64,000 nucleotides of DNA from Neisseria bergeri. Its GTDB lineage: Bacteria > Pseudomonadota > Gammaproteobacteria > Burkholderiales > Neisseriaceae. Made by a program: the position numbers and the translations under genes. Location of the stretch: NCBI GenBank assembly GCA_003044455.1, contig POWY01000001.1:248001-312000 (forward strand), given 5' to 3'. Below are positions 23,045-30,881 of the stretch, piece after piece (position 1 is the stretch's first letter; every line of letters begins with the position of its first letter). The notes below the pieces were generated by a model. The model searched no databases and was not told the DNA's origin. It saw nothing but the letters and a program-made list of their open reading frames with translations.

Positions 23045-24096
23045 AAACCAAAAACTTTGAGCAACTGCGCAGCGACTACCTGCGCGATTTGAGCAACCAA
23101 CAGCCTGCCGCCCACACCCACCCCGGCAGCGACAATTACGCCCGCGCCACCGCTTTGGCCGCACTGGCCGAGGGGCAATACCAGCATCAAGAGTGGATTT
23201 TGCGGCAGGTATTTGCCGATACGGCGGACACCGCCTATTTGGAGCGCCATTGCGCCATGTATCGCATTTGGCGCAAAGCGGCTGCCGCAGCGGCGGGCAG
23301 CATCCGCATCAGCGGCGCACCCAATACCGTTCTGCCTGCCGGGCTGGTGGCCCAAGTGGGCAACATTGCCTATCAAACCAGTGCACCAGGTCAAACCGAC
23401 GGCAGCGGTCAGGCATTGATTGCCTGCCACTGCCTGAGCACCGGTGCCACCGGCAATCAGCCGGACAACACCCCGGCCAAACTGCAAAGCCCGCCTGCCG
23501 GCATTGAGGCAGATGCCGTGCTTACCAGCATGGTGGGCGGCACCGATATCGAGAGTGATGCCGCGCTGTTAGACAGGCTGCTGTCGCGCCTGCGCCAGCC
23601 GCCCGCCGGCGGCAACGCCTACGACTATTACCGCTGGGCAATGGACGTGCCAGGGGTGGAGGCGGCATTTGTGTATCCGCTGCGTCGCGGTTTGGGCACG
23701 GTGGATGTGGCCATCCTTACCGCTTCCGGTTTACCCTCTCCCGATGTGGTGCGGGCCGTGCAGCAGTATATCGACGAACGCCGCCCGGTTACCGCCAAAA
23801 ACGTGCAGGTGGTGGCGCCGCAACGCGTGCCGCTCAATGTATCTGTGCGCGTATCGCTGGCCGACGGCTACACCCTGCCTGCGGTCAAGGAGGCTGCCGA
23901 GCGCGCCTTGTCAGCCTATTTCGCGACCATCAAGCCGGGCGACACCGTCTATAAAAGCCATATCGAAGCACTGATTAGCGATACCCCGGGCGTGCGCGAC
24001 CGCGTGCTCGACAGTCCGTCCGCCAACCAAAACGCCGCCATCACCCCGCACATCCAATGGCTCGCCTTGGGCACGTTTGAGATGACCCTGTTATGA
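23041..24096 (+). CDS. Baseplate J-like protein (Mu gp47)
   Basis: This 351-residue baseplate wedge protein belongs to the P2 J/Mu gp47 family. Typical segments are HPGSDNYARATALAALAEGQ near residues 27-46, FADTADTAYLERHCAMYRI, GTDIESDAALLDRLLSRLRQ in the centre, and FVYPLRRGLGTVDVAILTAS. It overlaps both gp46 and gp48 by ATGA, so the three wedge genes are translated together. Confidence 0.9.
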   Translation: MKTKNFEQLRSDYLRDLSNQQPAAHTHPGSDNYARATALAALAEGQYQHQEWILRQVFADTADTAYLERHCAMYRIWRKAAAAAAGSIRISGAPNTVLPAGLVAQVGNIAYQTSAPGQTDGSGQALIACHCLSTGATGNQPDNTPAKLQSPPAGIEADAVLTSMVGGTDIESDAALLDRLLSRLRQPPAGGNAYDYYRWAMDVPGVEAAFVYPLRRGLGTVDVAILTASGLPSPDVVRAVQQYIDERRPVTAKNVQVVAPQRVPLNVSVRVSLADGYTLPAVKEAAERALSAYFATIKPGDTVYKSHIEALISDTPGVRDRVLDSPSANQNAAITPHIQWLALGTFEMTLL

Positions 24097-24656
24097 CTTA
24101 CGCTGATTTACTCCCACTCTACTATCCGCCCGTCAGCTACGACGTACGTGCCACCCGGCAGGCCGCCGAGCGGCAGGCGGAAGCCGCCATATTCGACGGC
24201 GTGCAAACGCAGTCGGCACAGGTGCAGGCTGCCGCCTACGCCCCCACTGCCGGCGGCGACATCACGCGCTGGGAGCGGCTGCTCGGCATCAATCCGCCGC
24301 AGCCCGACAACTACGCCCGCCGTGTAGCCGATGTGTTGGCCAAACTCAATGAGACCGGCGGCCTGAGCATCCCGTATTTCATCCGGCTGGCTGCCGCAGC
24401 CGGCTACACCATCACCATCAGCGAGCCGCAGCCCTTCCGCGCCGGTGTAAACCGCGCCGGCGACCGTCTCGCCCGCGAAGACATTATGTGGGTGTGGTGG
24501 GTGGACGTGTCCGCCCAATCACAAACCGTGTGGTGCTTCCGCGCCGGCTCCGGCACCGCCGGCAGCCGCTTGAGCCAATACAGCGACGCCGTGATCGAGA
24601 GCCTGTTCAACCGCCTCAAGCCCGCCCACACCGCTATCCGATTTACCTACCGATAA
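24093..24656 (+). CDS. DUF2313 tail protein (YmfQ/Mu gp48)
   Basis: This 187-residue protein opens MTYADLLPLYYPPVSYDVRA and carries RWERLLGINPPQPDNYARRV near residues 60-79, both typical of DUF2313 tail proteins that link the baseplate to tail fibres. The C-terminus is strand-rich. It overlaps gp47 by ATGA and is followed after ten bases by the tail fibre gene. Confidence 0.85.
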   Translation: MTYADLLPLYYPPVSYDVRATRQAAERQAEAAIFDGVQTQSAQVQAAAYAPTAGGDITRWERLLGINPPQPDNYARRVADVLAKLNETGGLSIPYFIRLAAAAGYTITISEPQPFRAGVNRAGDRLAREDIMWVWWVDVSAQSQTVWCFRAGSGTAGSRLSQYSDAVIESLFNRLKPAHTAIRFTYR

Positions 24657-24666
24657 GGACTAAACC

Positions 24667-25596
24667 ATGCACCCCATCGAAACCCCCGACAAGACCTTCC
24701 ACGACGGCGACGGCGTGAGCGAGCTTGGCACCATCCTGCCCGCGTGGTGGCTCAACCAAGTGCAATCCGAGCTGCTGGCCGTGCTGACTGCGGCCGGTAT
24801 CCAGCCGGATAAGTCGCAGCCTAATCAATTACTGGCAGCACTGAATAAGCTGGCTGTAGTTGCCACCGGCAACCAAGAAATAGGCGGCGACAAAACCCTT
24901 ACCGGCCTCGCCACCCTGAAAAAAGGCGCGATTGTGGCCGACAGCGTGGGCGACTTTAATGCCAACCAATACCTGCAAATCGGCGCAAACAACGTAAACG
25001 CTTATTTTTACAACAAACGGAGCGGCAAATACCTCTCCATGCGCAACGACGGCGAACTACGCTATGACGGCAAGCGCCTGCTCAACGTGGACGACCTCGC
25101 CGGCATGATACCCAGCGGCGCCGTGATGTACTTCGCCGGGCAAACCGCCCCGACCGGCTGGCTCAAAGCCAACGGCGCGGCCGTATCGCGCACCAACTAT
25201 GCGGCCCTATTTGCCGCCATCGGTACAACTTACGGCACAGGTGACGGCCGCACCACCTTCAATCTGCCCGACCTTCGCGGCGAATTCGTGCGCGGCTGGG
25301 ACGACGGCCGCGGCATCGACAGCGGGCGTGCACTGGGCAGTGCGCAAGGCGATGCCATCCGGAATATTACCGGCAAAATTGACAGCGGAAAAAACGGCGC
25401 ACTGCAACTGTTCGACTACATTGAGCCGACGGGCGCGTTTGGCGTGGAAAAATCATGGAAACAGTGGACAAGCGAAGGCAACGGCGGAAATGACAATATT
25501 CCGCGCGCCATCACTTTCGACGCCTCCAGCGTCGTCCCAACCGCGCCCGAAAACCGCCCGCGCAACATCGCCCTTTTGCCCTGCATCAAAATTTGA
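24667..25596 (+). CDS. Tail fibre protein with collar domain
   Basis: This 309-residue protein begins with a conserved fibre-attachment segment (MHPIETPDKTFHDGDGVSEL). A variable shaft follows, then a phage tail collar domain from about residue 155 (IPSGAVMYFAGQTAPTGWLK, FNLPDLRGEFVRGWDDGRGI). The end PRNIALLPCIKI is typical of such adhesins. It would bind the bacterial surface and set host range. GATAAGGAC lies upstream. The adjacent assembly gene follows the usual order. Confidence 0.88.
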   Translation: MHPIETPDKTFHDGDGVSELGTILPAWWLNQVQSELLAVLTAAGIQPDKSQPNQLLAALNKLAVVATGNQEIGGDKTLTGLATLKKGAIVADSVGDFNANQYLQIGANNVNAYFYNKRSGKYLSMRNDGELRYDGKRLLNVDDLAGMIPSGAVMYFAGQTAPTGWLKANGAAVSRTNYAALFAAIGTTYGTGDGRTTFNLPDLRGEFVRGWDDGRGIDSGRALGSAQGDAIRNITGKIDSGKNGALQLFDYIEPTGAFGVEKSWKQWTSEGNGGNDNIPRAITFDASSVVPTAPENRPRNIALLPCIKI

Positions 25597-25635
25597 TGCG
25601 CGTTAAAACAAATGTCGTCTGAAAGGATAAACCCC

Positions 25636-26289
25636 ATGATCCCCAAAACCGTTTACCAAATCGACACAAAAAACCTCTATGTCGGCAGCACTAGCGCCGA
25701 CCCTGATCCCTTAAATCCTGAAAACTGGCTCATCCCGGCAGGCTGCATTGAGACCGCGCCGCCTGAAATCCCCGAACATCATGCCGCGCGTTGGACGGGC
25801 CAAGAGTGGGAAATCCTAGAAGACCATCGCGGCAAAACCGCCTACCGCACCGACGACGGCGCGGAGGTGCAGCTTGAACAGGTGGGTGAACTGCCTGACG
25901 AACTGACCTTTACCCCGCGTGAAAATGTGCATCAAACATGGGATGCCAAAGCGAAGGCTTGGATATTGCCTCCGGACGTTGCCGCCCGGCTCAAAGCCGA
26001 ACAGCAGGATGAGATGTGGGAGCGCATCAAGGCCAAGCGTTACAACAACCTGCGGCATGGGGTTTATATCAAGTCCGTAGGCAAATGGTTTCAAACCGAT
26101 GACGCCACTCGCCTGCAATATTTGGCGCTGGCGCTGGAAAGTGTAACGGGCGGTTTTAAAAAGCCCATCAACTGGAAGACGATGGATAACAGCTTTTTAC
26201 AGCTAACTCCCGAGCTGCTGCGCGAAATCATGCAGACCATGCACGATACGGCTGGCGCGTATGGTGTGCAAGGGCGACCGACTGGCTGA
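25636..26289 (+). CDS. Tail fibre assembly protein (DUF4376)
   Basis: This 217-residue protein starts at ATG 25636 behind AAGGAT; an earlier in-frame ATG at 25612 is part of an uptake-like sequence. The N-terminus (MIPKTVYQIDTKNLYVGSTS) is typical for tail fibre assembly proteins. The C-terminal DUF4376 part runs from ERIKAKRYNNLRHGVYIKSV. The last residues (AYGVQGRPTG) look unlike family ends and may have been altered by the deletion that also cut the next gene. Confidence 0.8.
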   Translation: MIPKTVYQIDTKNLYVGSTSADPDPLNPENWLIPAGCIETAPPEIPEHHAARWTGQEWEILEDHRGKTAYRTDDGAEVQLEQVGELPDELTFTPRENVHQTWDAKAKAWILPPDVAARLKAEQQDEMWERIKAKRYNNLRHGVYIKSVGKWFQTDDATRLQYLALALESVTGGFKKPINWKTMDNSFLQLTPELLREIMQTMHDTAGAYGVQGRPTG

Positions 26290-26690
26290 CCCGTGCCCTC
26301 ACACGAGGACAATACAGCCATTGCGAGATTGCAGTGAGGCTGACAGAAAAAAACAATGGCGGACAGGTAGCGTATCAATGCTATTCCGCTTCCATCCGGG
26401 ACGGCGGCGTGCGCGTGAAAACCATGCCGCTGCCTGCGTCCAAGTGGGACTTGATCCAAATGGAGTCAACCTCCGAAGCACACGAACGTCTGCAAAGGGT
26501 ATGGGCGGAAACCCGAGGCCAAGGCTACGACCTGATGGGCGCATTGGGTATTGCCTTCGGGCTGCCGCAAAACCGCCGCCGTTGGTTCTGCTCCGAGTGG
26601 TGCGCCGCCGCATTGGGGTTGCCCGACGGCTGGCGCTGGTCGCCCAACGACCTCGCCGCCATCGTGCCCGCTTTAAAAAGGCAGGCATGA
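26259..26690 (+). pseudogene. Permuted papain-like peptidase (YiiX-type), 5'-truncated
   Basis: The longest frame with a start opens at GTG 26334, but recognisable sequence extends upstream to 26259 (VWCARATDWLTRALTRGQYS, then HCEIAVRLTE) without a start or ribosome binding site. The family's catalytic histidine is in YSHCEIAV and its cysteine in the late motif RRWFCSEWCAAAL, the order seen in circularly permuted papain-fold enzymes. The overlap with the DUF4376 end suggests a deletion. It may be non-functional, or read by coupling from upstream. Confidence 0.5.
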
Positions 26691-26694
26691 AAAA

Positions 26695-26714
26695 TCCCGC
26701 CACATGGGCGGGGA
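26695..26714 (-). terminator. Hairpin with T-run on the minus strand
   Basis: CCCGCC and GGCGGG pair around a short loop. On the minus strand the stem is followed by ATTTTTC. No minus-strand gene for it to end is visible now; it may be left from deleted DNA. Confidence 0.35.
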
Positions 26715-26848
26715 ACACGAAAGATGAGACGGAGACACGGCAGGTGCGGTAACACCCGCCGCGACAGCCAAGCAGAGATAGCCTGCATTGACCCAAGGCC
26801 GCCACCCTCGAGGGCACGCGGATTGTATCACGCAATGTAGGAAAAATA

Positions 26849-26899
26849 ATGCAATACCGATGCAAAAGCTGCGACGACCACCTGATTTATAAGTTCTGA
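26849..26899 (+). pseudogene. Truncated com-like zinc-ribbon gene
   Basis: ATG 26849 follows TAGGA. The frame encodes MQYRCKSCDDHLIYKF and then stops. The RCKSC knuckle matches the first half of the Mu Com zinc ribbon, the translational activator of mom. The second CxxC pair and the rest are absent, as is any mom gene. It is the last phage-like sequence before the AT-rich DNA, so the prophage's right end is probably deleted here. Confidence 0.5.
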
Positions 26900-26935
26900 C
26901 GGCGGGCGGCATACTACTTTTAAAGACATAAGATA

Positions 26936-26966
26936 ATCCCCGTTTAACAGGCCATTAAACGGGGAT
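26936..26966. repeat. Perfect 12-base inverted repeat
   Basis: ATCCCCGTTTAA (26936-26947) and TTAAACGGGGAT (26955-26966) are exact reverse complements with a seven-base spacer. It could be an operator or a hairpin. No T-run follows on either strand. Confidence 0.6.
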
Positions 26967-27007
26967 AAATTTGGGCAAAAGCTTATACAATTTTCTACGC
27001 TGAGGCG

Positions 27008-28087
27008 GTGCAAAAGCTACTGCCAATTTGGGCAAAAGCTGCTGCCGCCTTACAACACTCTACTTTTGAAAAATTCATAAAAACAAAAGAAAGTAATATG
27101 CGCGATTACGCAGATGCTTTTTTTAGATATATCCGTGCAACTGAGTTGGTTACAATTGACTCTAAAACTATGAGAATTAAGATTTCACCATCTAGAAAAG
27201 ATGATGTGAATTTTATTTTGGAAAATATTGATAGACATCCAATGCATTTTGATAGTGTAAAGTCATTTCAAAATTACCTATTTGATCCTGAATCATTAAA
27301 ACTATTTTCAGATAATAAAGATAGGCTAATTGATAAGATAAAATCTTTGTCAGCTGAACAAGTAGTATTAGAAAGTAAGACTATTGATGAGTTAAAAGAC
27401 GATTTGGTTGCGTTAGAAACTGAGCAAAAGAAAAAATTTGTAAGCGATAATATAATTAAATTAAAAGAAAATAAATTAGATGATTTAAATGATATTTATC
27501 TTATGTTTAATAAAATTATTGATAAAGAAGTTCCCGATGCCCCATTGTTTCTTGAGTGGAATGTTTGGCGTGCTTTTGCTGCTTTAAATCACACTAAAGA
27601 AATTTCTGGGAATTTTATTTTTGATTTAGATGGCATACCACTTAATACTGCTCCAGGAAATAAGCCGGATATTGAAATTAATTATGGGGATTTTTCCTGC
27701 ATTATTGAAGTAACAATGTCTCGTGGTGAAACTCAATTTAATATGGAAGGTTCGTCTGTTCCCCGGCACTATGGTGATTTGGTCAATAAATTACAGCATA
27801 ACAAAGCATATTGTTTTTTTATTGCACCTAAAATATCAGAAGCAACAAAGGCATTCTTTTTTAACCTGAATAAAGTGCATACTAAAAGGTATGGTGGAAA
27901 AACTAAAATTATTCCTATGGATTTATACAGTTTCATTGAATTTTTCAGAGTTGGAATTGTACAACAATTTTCACAAGTTTCTATTTTAGAAAACTGGTTG
28001 GAGCAACAATGGCTCTATAACCAAGATGCAGAAGATGAAGATATTTGGTTTAGACGGATTCAAGAAAGTATTCAAAATTGGATTTAA
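27008..28087 (+). pseudogene. AlwI-family type II restriction endonuclease, N-terminus missing
   Basis: The 359-residue frame is AT-rich, unlike its neighbours. Its C-terminal half matches AlwI-type nucleases: APLFLEWNVWRAFAALNHTK, the PD-(D/E)xK-like core KPDIEINYGDFSCIIEVTMS, VPRHYGDLVNKLQHNKAYCF and KIIPMDLYSFIEFF. Family members are longer, with an N-terminal DNA-recognition part that is absent here. The first 20 residues come from a junction carrying a repeated LPIWAKA-like sequence. No methyltransferase is adjacent. A horizontally acquired, decayed restriction system is likely. Confidence 0.6.
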
Positions 28088-28105
28088 ATATCTAATGGGC
28101 TAAAA

Positions 28106-28258
28106 ATGAATTTGGTGTTTTTTACGGAAAACGGTCATTTCTTGGGGCGACTTCAGGGACGGCAGAGCGGCAATGTGCTGCTGCGTCGGGCGCAGTATCG
28201 GGTGTCGGAGCAAAGTCCCACACCGATTGCGCGCAATATCATTGCGGCAAAGATTCGG
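28106..28258 (+). pseudogene. cas1 fragment (subtype I-C type)
   Basis: About 50 codons encode LVFFTENGHFLGRLQGRQSG and NVLLRRAQYRVSE followed by IARNIIAAKI. This is the internal Cas1 region in which integrases read '...FF(T/S)ENG.F.GR...GNV.LRR.QY'. Both ends of cas1 are missing. The frame then runs into cas4 sequence out of phase. Confidence 0.65.
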
Positions 28259-28728
28259 GTGAGCCGGAAACACGCAAGGGCGTGCGCTTTGAGCGGACGG
28301 TACACGTTTCGGCAGAAAAACCGGGCATCAGCGGCATATTGGATTTGGTGGAAGTGGACACGAAAACAGGCCGTCTGAAACCCGTGGAATACAAACGTGG
28401 CAAGCCAAAACCCGACCCGATAGACCAAATCCAGCTTTGCGCCCAAGGCTTGTGCTTGGAAGAAATGACGGGGCAAACCGTCTCTGAGGGCGCACTGTGG
28501 TATATGCAAACCCGCCGCCGTGTCCCCGTCGTGTTTTCAGACGGCCTGTGCGCCCAAACTCTCGCAACTATAGCCGCCGTCCGCGAACTTTTAAACAGCG
28601 GACAAACCCCGCCGCCCGACTACGGCAAACGCTGCAACGCCTGCTCGCTGGTGGAGATTTGCCAGCCGGAGTTGTTGGGAAAACGGGATAGGAGTGTGGG
28701 GTATCTGGAAGCGTTGTTTATTGTGTAA
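28252..28728 (+). pseudogene. cas4 remnant, 5'-truncated
   Basis: In this frame the peptide reads DSGEPETRKGVRFERTVHVS and on to the end of a Cas4 nuclease. The PD-(D/E)xK core is present (GISGILDLVEVD, then KPVEYKRGKPK), as is the C-terminal iron-sulfur cluster segment (CNACSLVEICQPELL). The N-terminal cysteine of the cluster is missing with the 5' end. Cas4 normally precedes Cas1 in subtype I-C operons; here a cas1 piece lies in front, so rearrangement has occurred. Two AG-type DUS (28368-28379, 28536-28547) lie within. Confidence 0.7.
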
Positions 28729-28731
28729 GAA

Positions 28732-28765
28732 AAAAACCGCAGGTATTTTGAATCTGCGGTTTTTT
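28732..28765. terminator. Bidirectional terminator between cas4 remnant and rpoD
   Basis: AAAAAACCGCAG pairs with CTGCGGTTTTTT around an 11-base loop. T-runs occur on both strands, so it can end rpoD (minus) and the cas4 remnant (plus). Confidence 0.85.
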
Positions 28766-28768
28766 GGT

Positions 28769-30697
28769 TTACAGCTTGCTGTCTTCGCTGTCCAAGAAAC
28801 TTCTCAAACGGTCGCTTCTTGTCGGATGCCGCAGCTTGCGGAGTGCTTTTGCCTCGATTTGACGGATGCGTTCGCGCGTTACGTCAAACTGTCTGCCGAC
28901 TTCTTCCAGCGTGTGGTCGGTGTTCATATCGATGCCGAAACGCATACGCAGGACTTTTGCCTCACGCGGTGTCAGGCTTTCGAGTATTTCTTTGGTTACT
29001 TCGTGCAGGCTGGTGTACATTGCCGCATCGGCCGGCGCAACATTGTTGGCATCTTCGATGAAGTCGCCCAAGTGTGAATCGTCGTCGTCGCCGATCGGGG
29101 TTTCCATCGAAATCGGCTCTTTGGCGATTTTCATGATTTTGCGGATTTTGTCTTCGGGCATCTGCATCAGTTCGGCAAGTTTGGCGGAATCGGGTTCTTC
29201 GCCGGTTTCTTGCAGGTGTTGGCGCGAGATGCGGTTCATCTTGTTGATGGTTTCAATCATATGAACCGGAATGCGGATGGTACGTGCCTGATCGGCAATC
29301 GAGCGGGTGATTGCCTGGCGGATCCACCATGTTGCGTAGGTGGAGAACTTGTAGCCCCGGCGGTATTCGAACTTATCGACCGCCTTCATCAAGCCGATGT
29401 TGCCTTCCTGAATCAAATCAAGGAACTGCAAGCCACGGTTGGTGTATTTTTTGGCGATGGAAATGACGAGGCGCAAGTTTGCCTGAATCATTTCCTGTTT
29501 GGCGGCTGCGGTTTCTTTTTCGCTCGACACCATATTTTTGTTGATTTCTTTCAACTCTTCGATGGAAATGCGGGTTTCTTTTTCCATATCCGCCAACTCG
29601 GTTTGTTTTTCGAGGATGGCGTGGCGGAAGCGGTCGAGTGCGTCGCTCCAAATCCTGCCTTTGGCGATTTCTTCTTCAATCCATTCCAGATTGGTAATTT
29701 CGGGCAGGAAGTTTTGGATGAAGTAGTCGCGTTCCATATGGACGCGGTCGAGGCAGATGTCGCGGATTTCGCGTTCGAGTTTGCGGATGTTTTCTACTTT
29801 TCCGCGCAGGCTGCTGCTGAGGCTGTCGATTTGCCGGGTGGCAAAACGGACTTCCAGCAGTTTGTTGGCAATTGCGTCGCGGTAGGCGAGATAGTCTTTG
29901 TGCCGGCTGTGGTGTTTTTCCAAACGGCCGATCATTTTTTTGTAGTCTTTTTCGATTTGGGCAAAGTGACCGATGACTTTTTGTTTCAATTCGGCGAGAT
30001 TGGCTGCCGAGATTTCATCCGCATCTTCTTCCGACTCTTCGTCGTCTTCGTTTTCATCCGAATTGTCGTTGGAAGGTTTCTCGGGCACTGTGGTTTCCAA
30101 GTGCCCCAAGCCCAATTCGTTGAGCAATACTTCATTCGGGTCGATAATGGCTTCTACGACTTCGTCGACGCGGATTTCGTCTTTGCGGATTTTTTCGATG
30201 AGTTCTAAGATTTCCGCAATGGATCCCGGGCAGGCGGAGATGGCCTGAACCATATTTTTCAGGGCGTTTTCGATTTTTTTGGCGATGATGATTTCGTCTT
30301 CGCGGGTCAGCAGGTCGACCTGTCCCATTTCGCGCATATACATACGGACGGGGTCGGTCGTCCTGCCGAACTCGGAATCTGCGCTGGAAAGGGCGGCCTC
30401 GGCTTCTTCGACGGCATCATCGTCGGTAACGGCGGCATTGTCGCTTAACAATATGTCTTCCGCATCGGGGGCGTGTTCGGTAACTTGGATGCCCAAACCG
30501 GAAATCATACTGACGATGTTGTCGATTTGATCGGCATCGGACATATCGTCTGGCAGGGCGTCGTTGATTTCGGAGTAGGTAATGTAGCCGCGTTCTTTAC
30601 CCATGATGATGAGCTGACGCAGGCGCGCGCGTTGCTCTTCAATGCTTAACGGACGGGTGTCGTCTTGATATTCTTCGTGATTTTGGTTTCTGGACAT
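28769..30697 (-). CDS. rpoD: RNA polymerase primary sigma factor RpoD (sigma-70)
   Basis: This 642-residue housekeeping sigma factor has sigma 1.1 at the N-terminus ([20 protein letters not shown]), an acidic non-conserved region with a run of D/E near 230-245, regions 2.1-2.4 ([34 protein letters not shown]), region 3 and region 4.2 ([20 protein letters not shown]). ATG at 30697 gives [18 protein letters not shown]; longer in-frame starts lack family similarity. It lies with dnaG on the same strand, as in the macromolecular synthesis operon, but rpsU is absent and a DUS pair separates the two. Confidence 0.97.
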   Translation of the reverse strand: MSRNQNHEEYQDDTRPLSIEEQRARLRQLIIMGKERGYITYSEINDALPDDMSDADQIDNIVSMISGLGIQVTEHAPDAEDILLSDNAAVTDDDAVEEAEAALSSADSEFGRTTDPVRMYMREMGQVDLLTREDEIIIAKKIENALKNMVQAISACPGSIAEILELIEKIRKDEIRVDEVVEAIIDPNEVLLNELGLGHLETTVPEKPSNDNSDENEDDEESEEDADEISAANLAELKQKVIGHFAQIEKDYKKMIGRLEKHHSRHKDYLAYRDAIANKLLEVRFATRQIDSLSSSLRGKVENIRKLEREIRDICLDRVHMERDYFIQNFLPEITNLEWIEEEIAKGRIWSDALDRFRHAILEKQTELADMEKETRISIEELKEINKNMVSSEKETAAAKQEMIQANLRLVISIAKKYTNRGLQFLDLIQEGNIGLMKAVDKFEYRRGYKFSTYATWWIRQAITRSIADQARTIRIPVHMIETINKMNRISRQHLQETGEEPDSAKLAELMQMPEDKIRKIMKIAKEPISMETPIGDDDDSHLGDFIEDANNVAPADAAMYTSLHEVTKEILESLTPREAKVLRMRFGIDMNTDHTLEEVGRQFDVTRERIRQIEAKALRKLRHPTRSDRLRSFLDSEDSKL

Positions 30698-30774
30698 TGT
30701 CTGCTTTCTGTTGGTAAGGTGCCGACGGTTTGCGTTTGACCGCACCTGAAGGCGTGGCAGAGTGGGGTACTCTG

Positions 30775-30852
30775 ATGCCGTCTGAAAGTTTGTCTAATCG
30801 GATGTTCTGCCGGTATATTATGCAGCTGTGCCTAATACTTTTCAGACGGCAT
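30775..30852. repeat. Inverted DUS pair with long spacer between dnaG and rpoD
   Basis: ATGCCGTCTGAA (30775-30786) and its reverse complement (30841-30852) are 54 bases apart. The long loop makes an efficient terminator less sure. It may act as an uptake signal and weak terminator after dnaG. Confidence 0.75.
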
Positions 30853-30881
30853 AACGGTTTACGGATGGCGGAATCCGCCGG

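Noticed and set aside
26900-28768. Possible CRISPR array next to the cas remnants
   Set aside because: I looked for regularly spaced repeats of 25-40 bases on both strands and found none. Only short unrelated repeats (TTTGGGCAAAAGCT) occur.
29210-30208. 332-codon plus-strand frame opposite rpoD
   Set aside because: Shadow of rpoD; composition is Phe/Val/Asp-skewed as expected for an antisense frame of an acidic protein.
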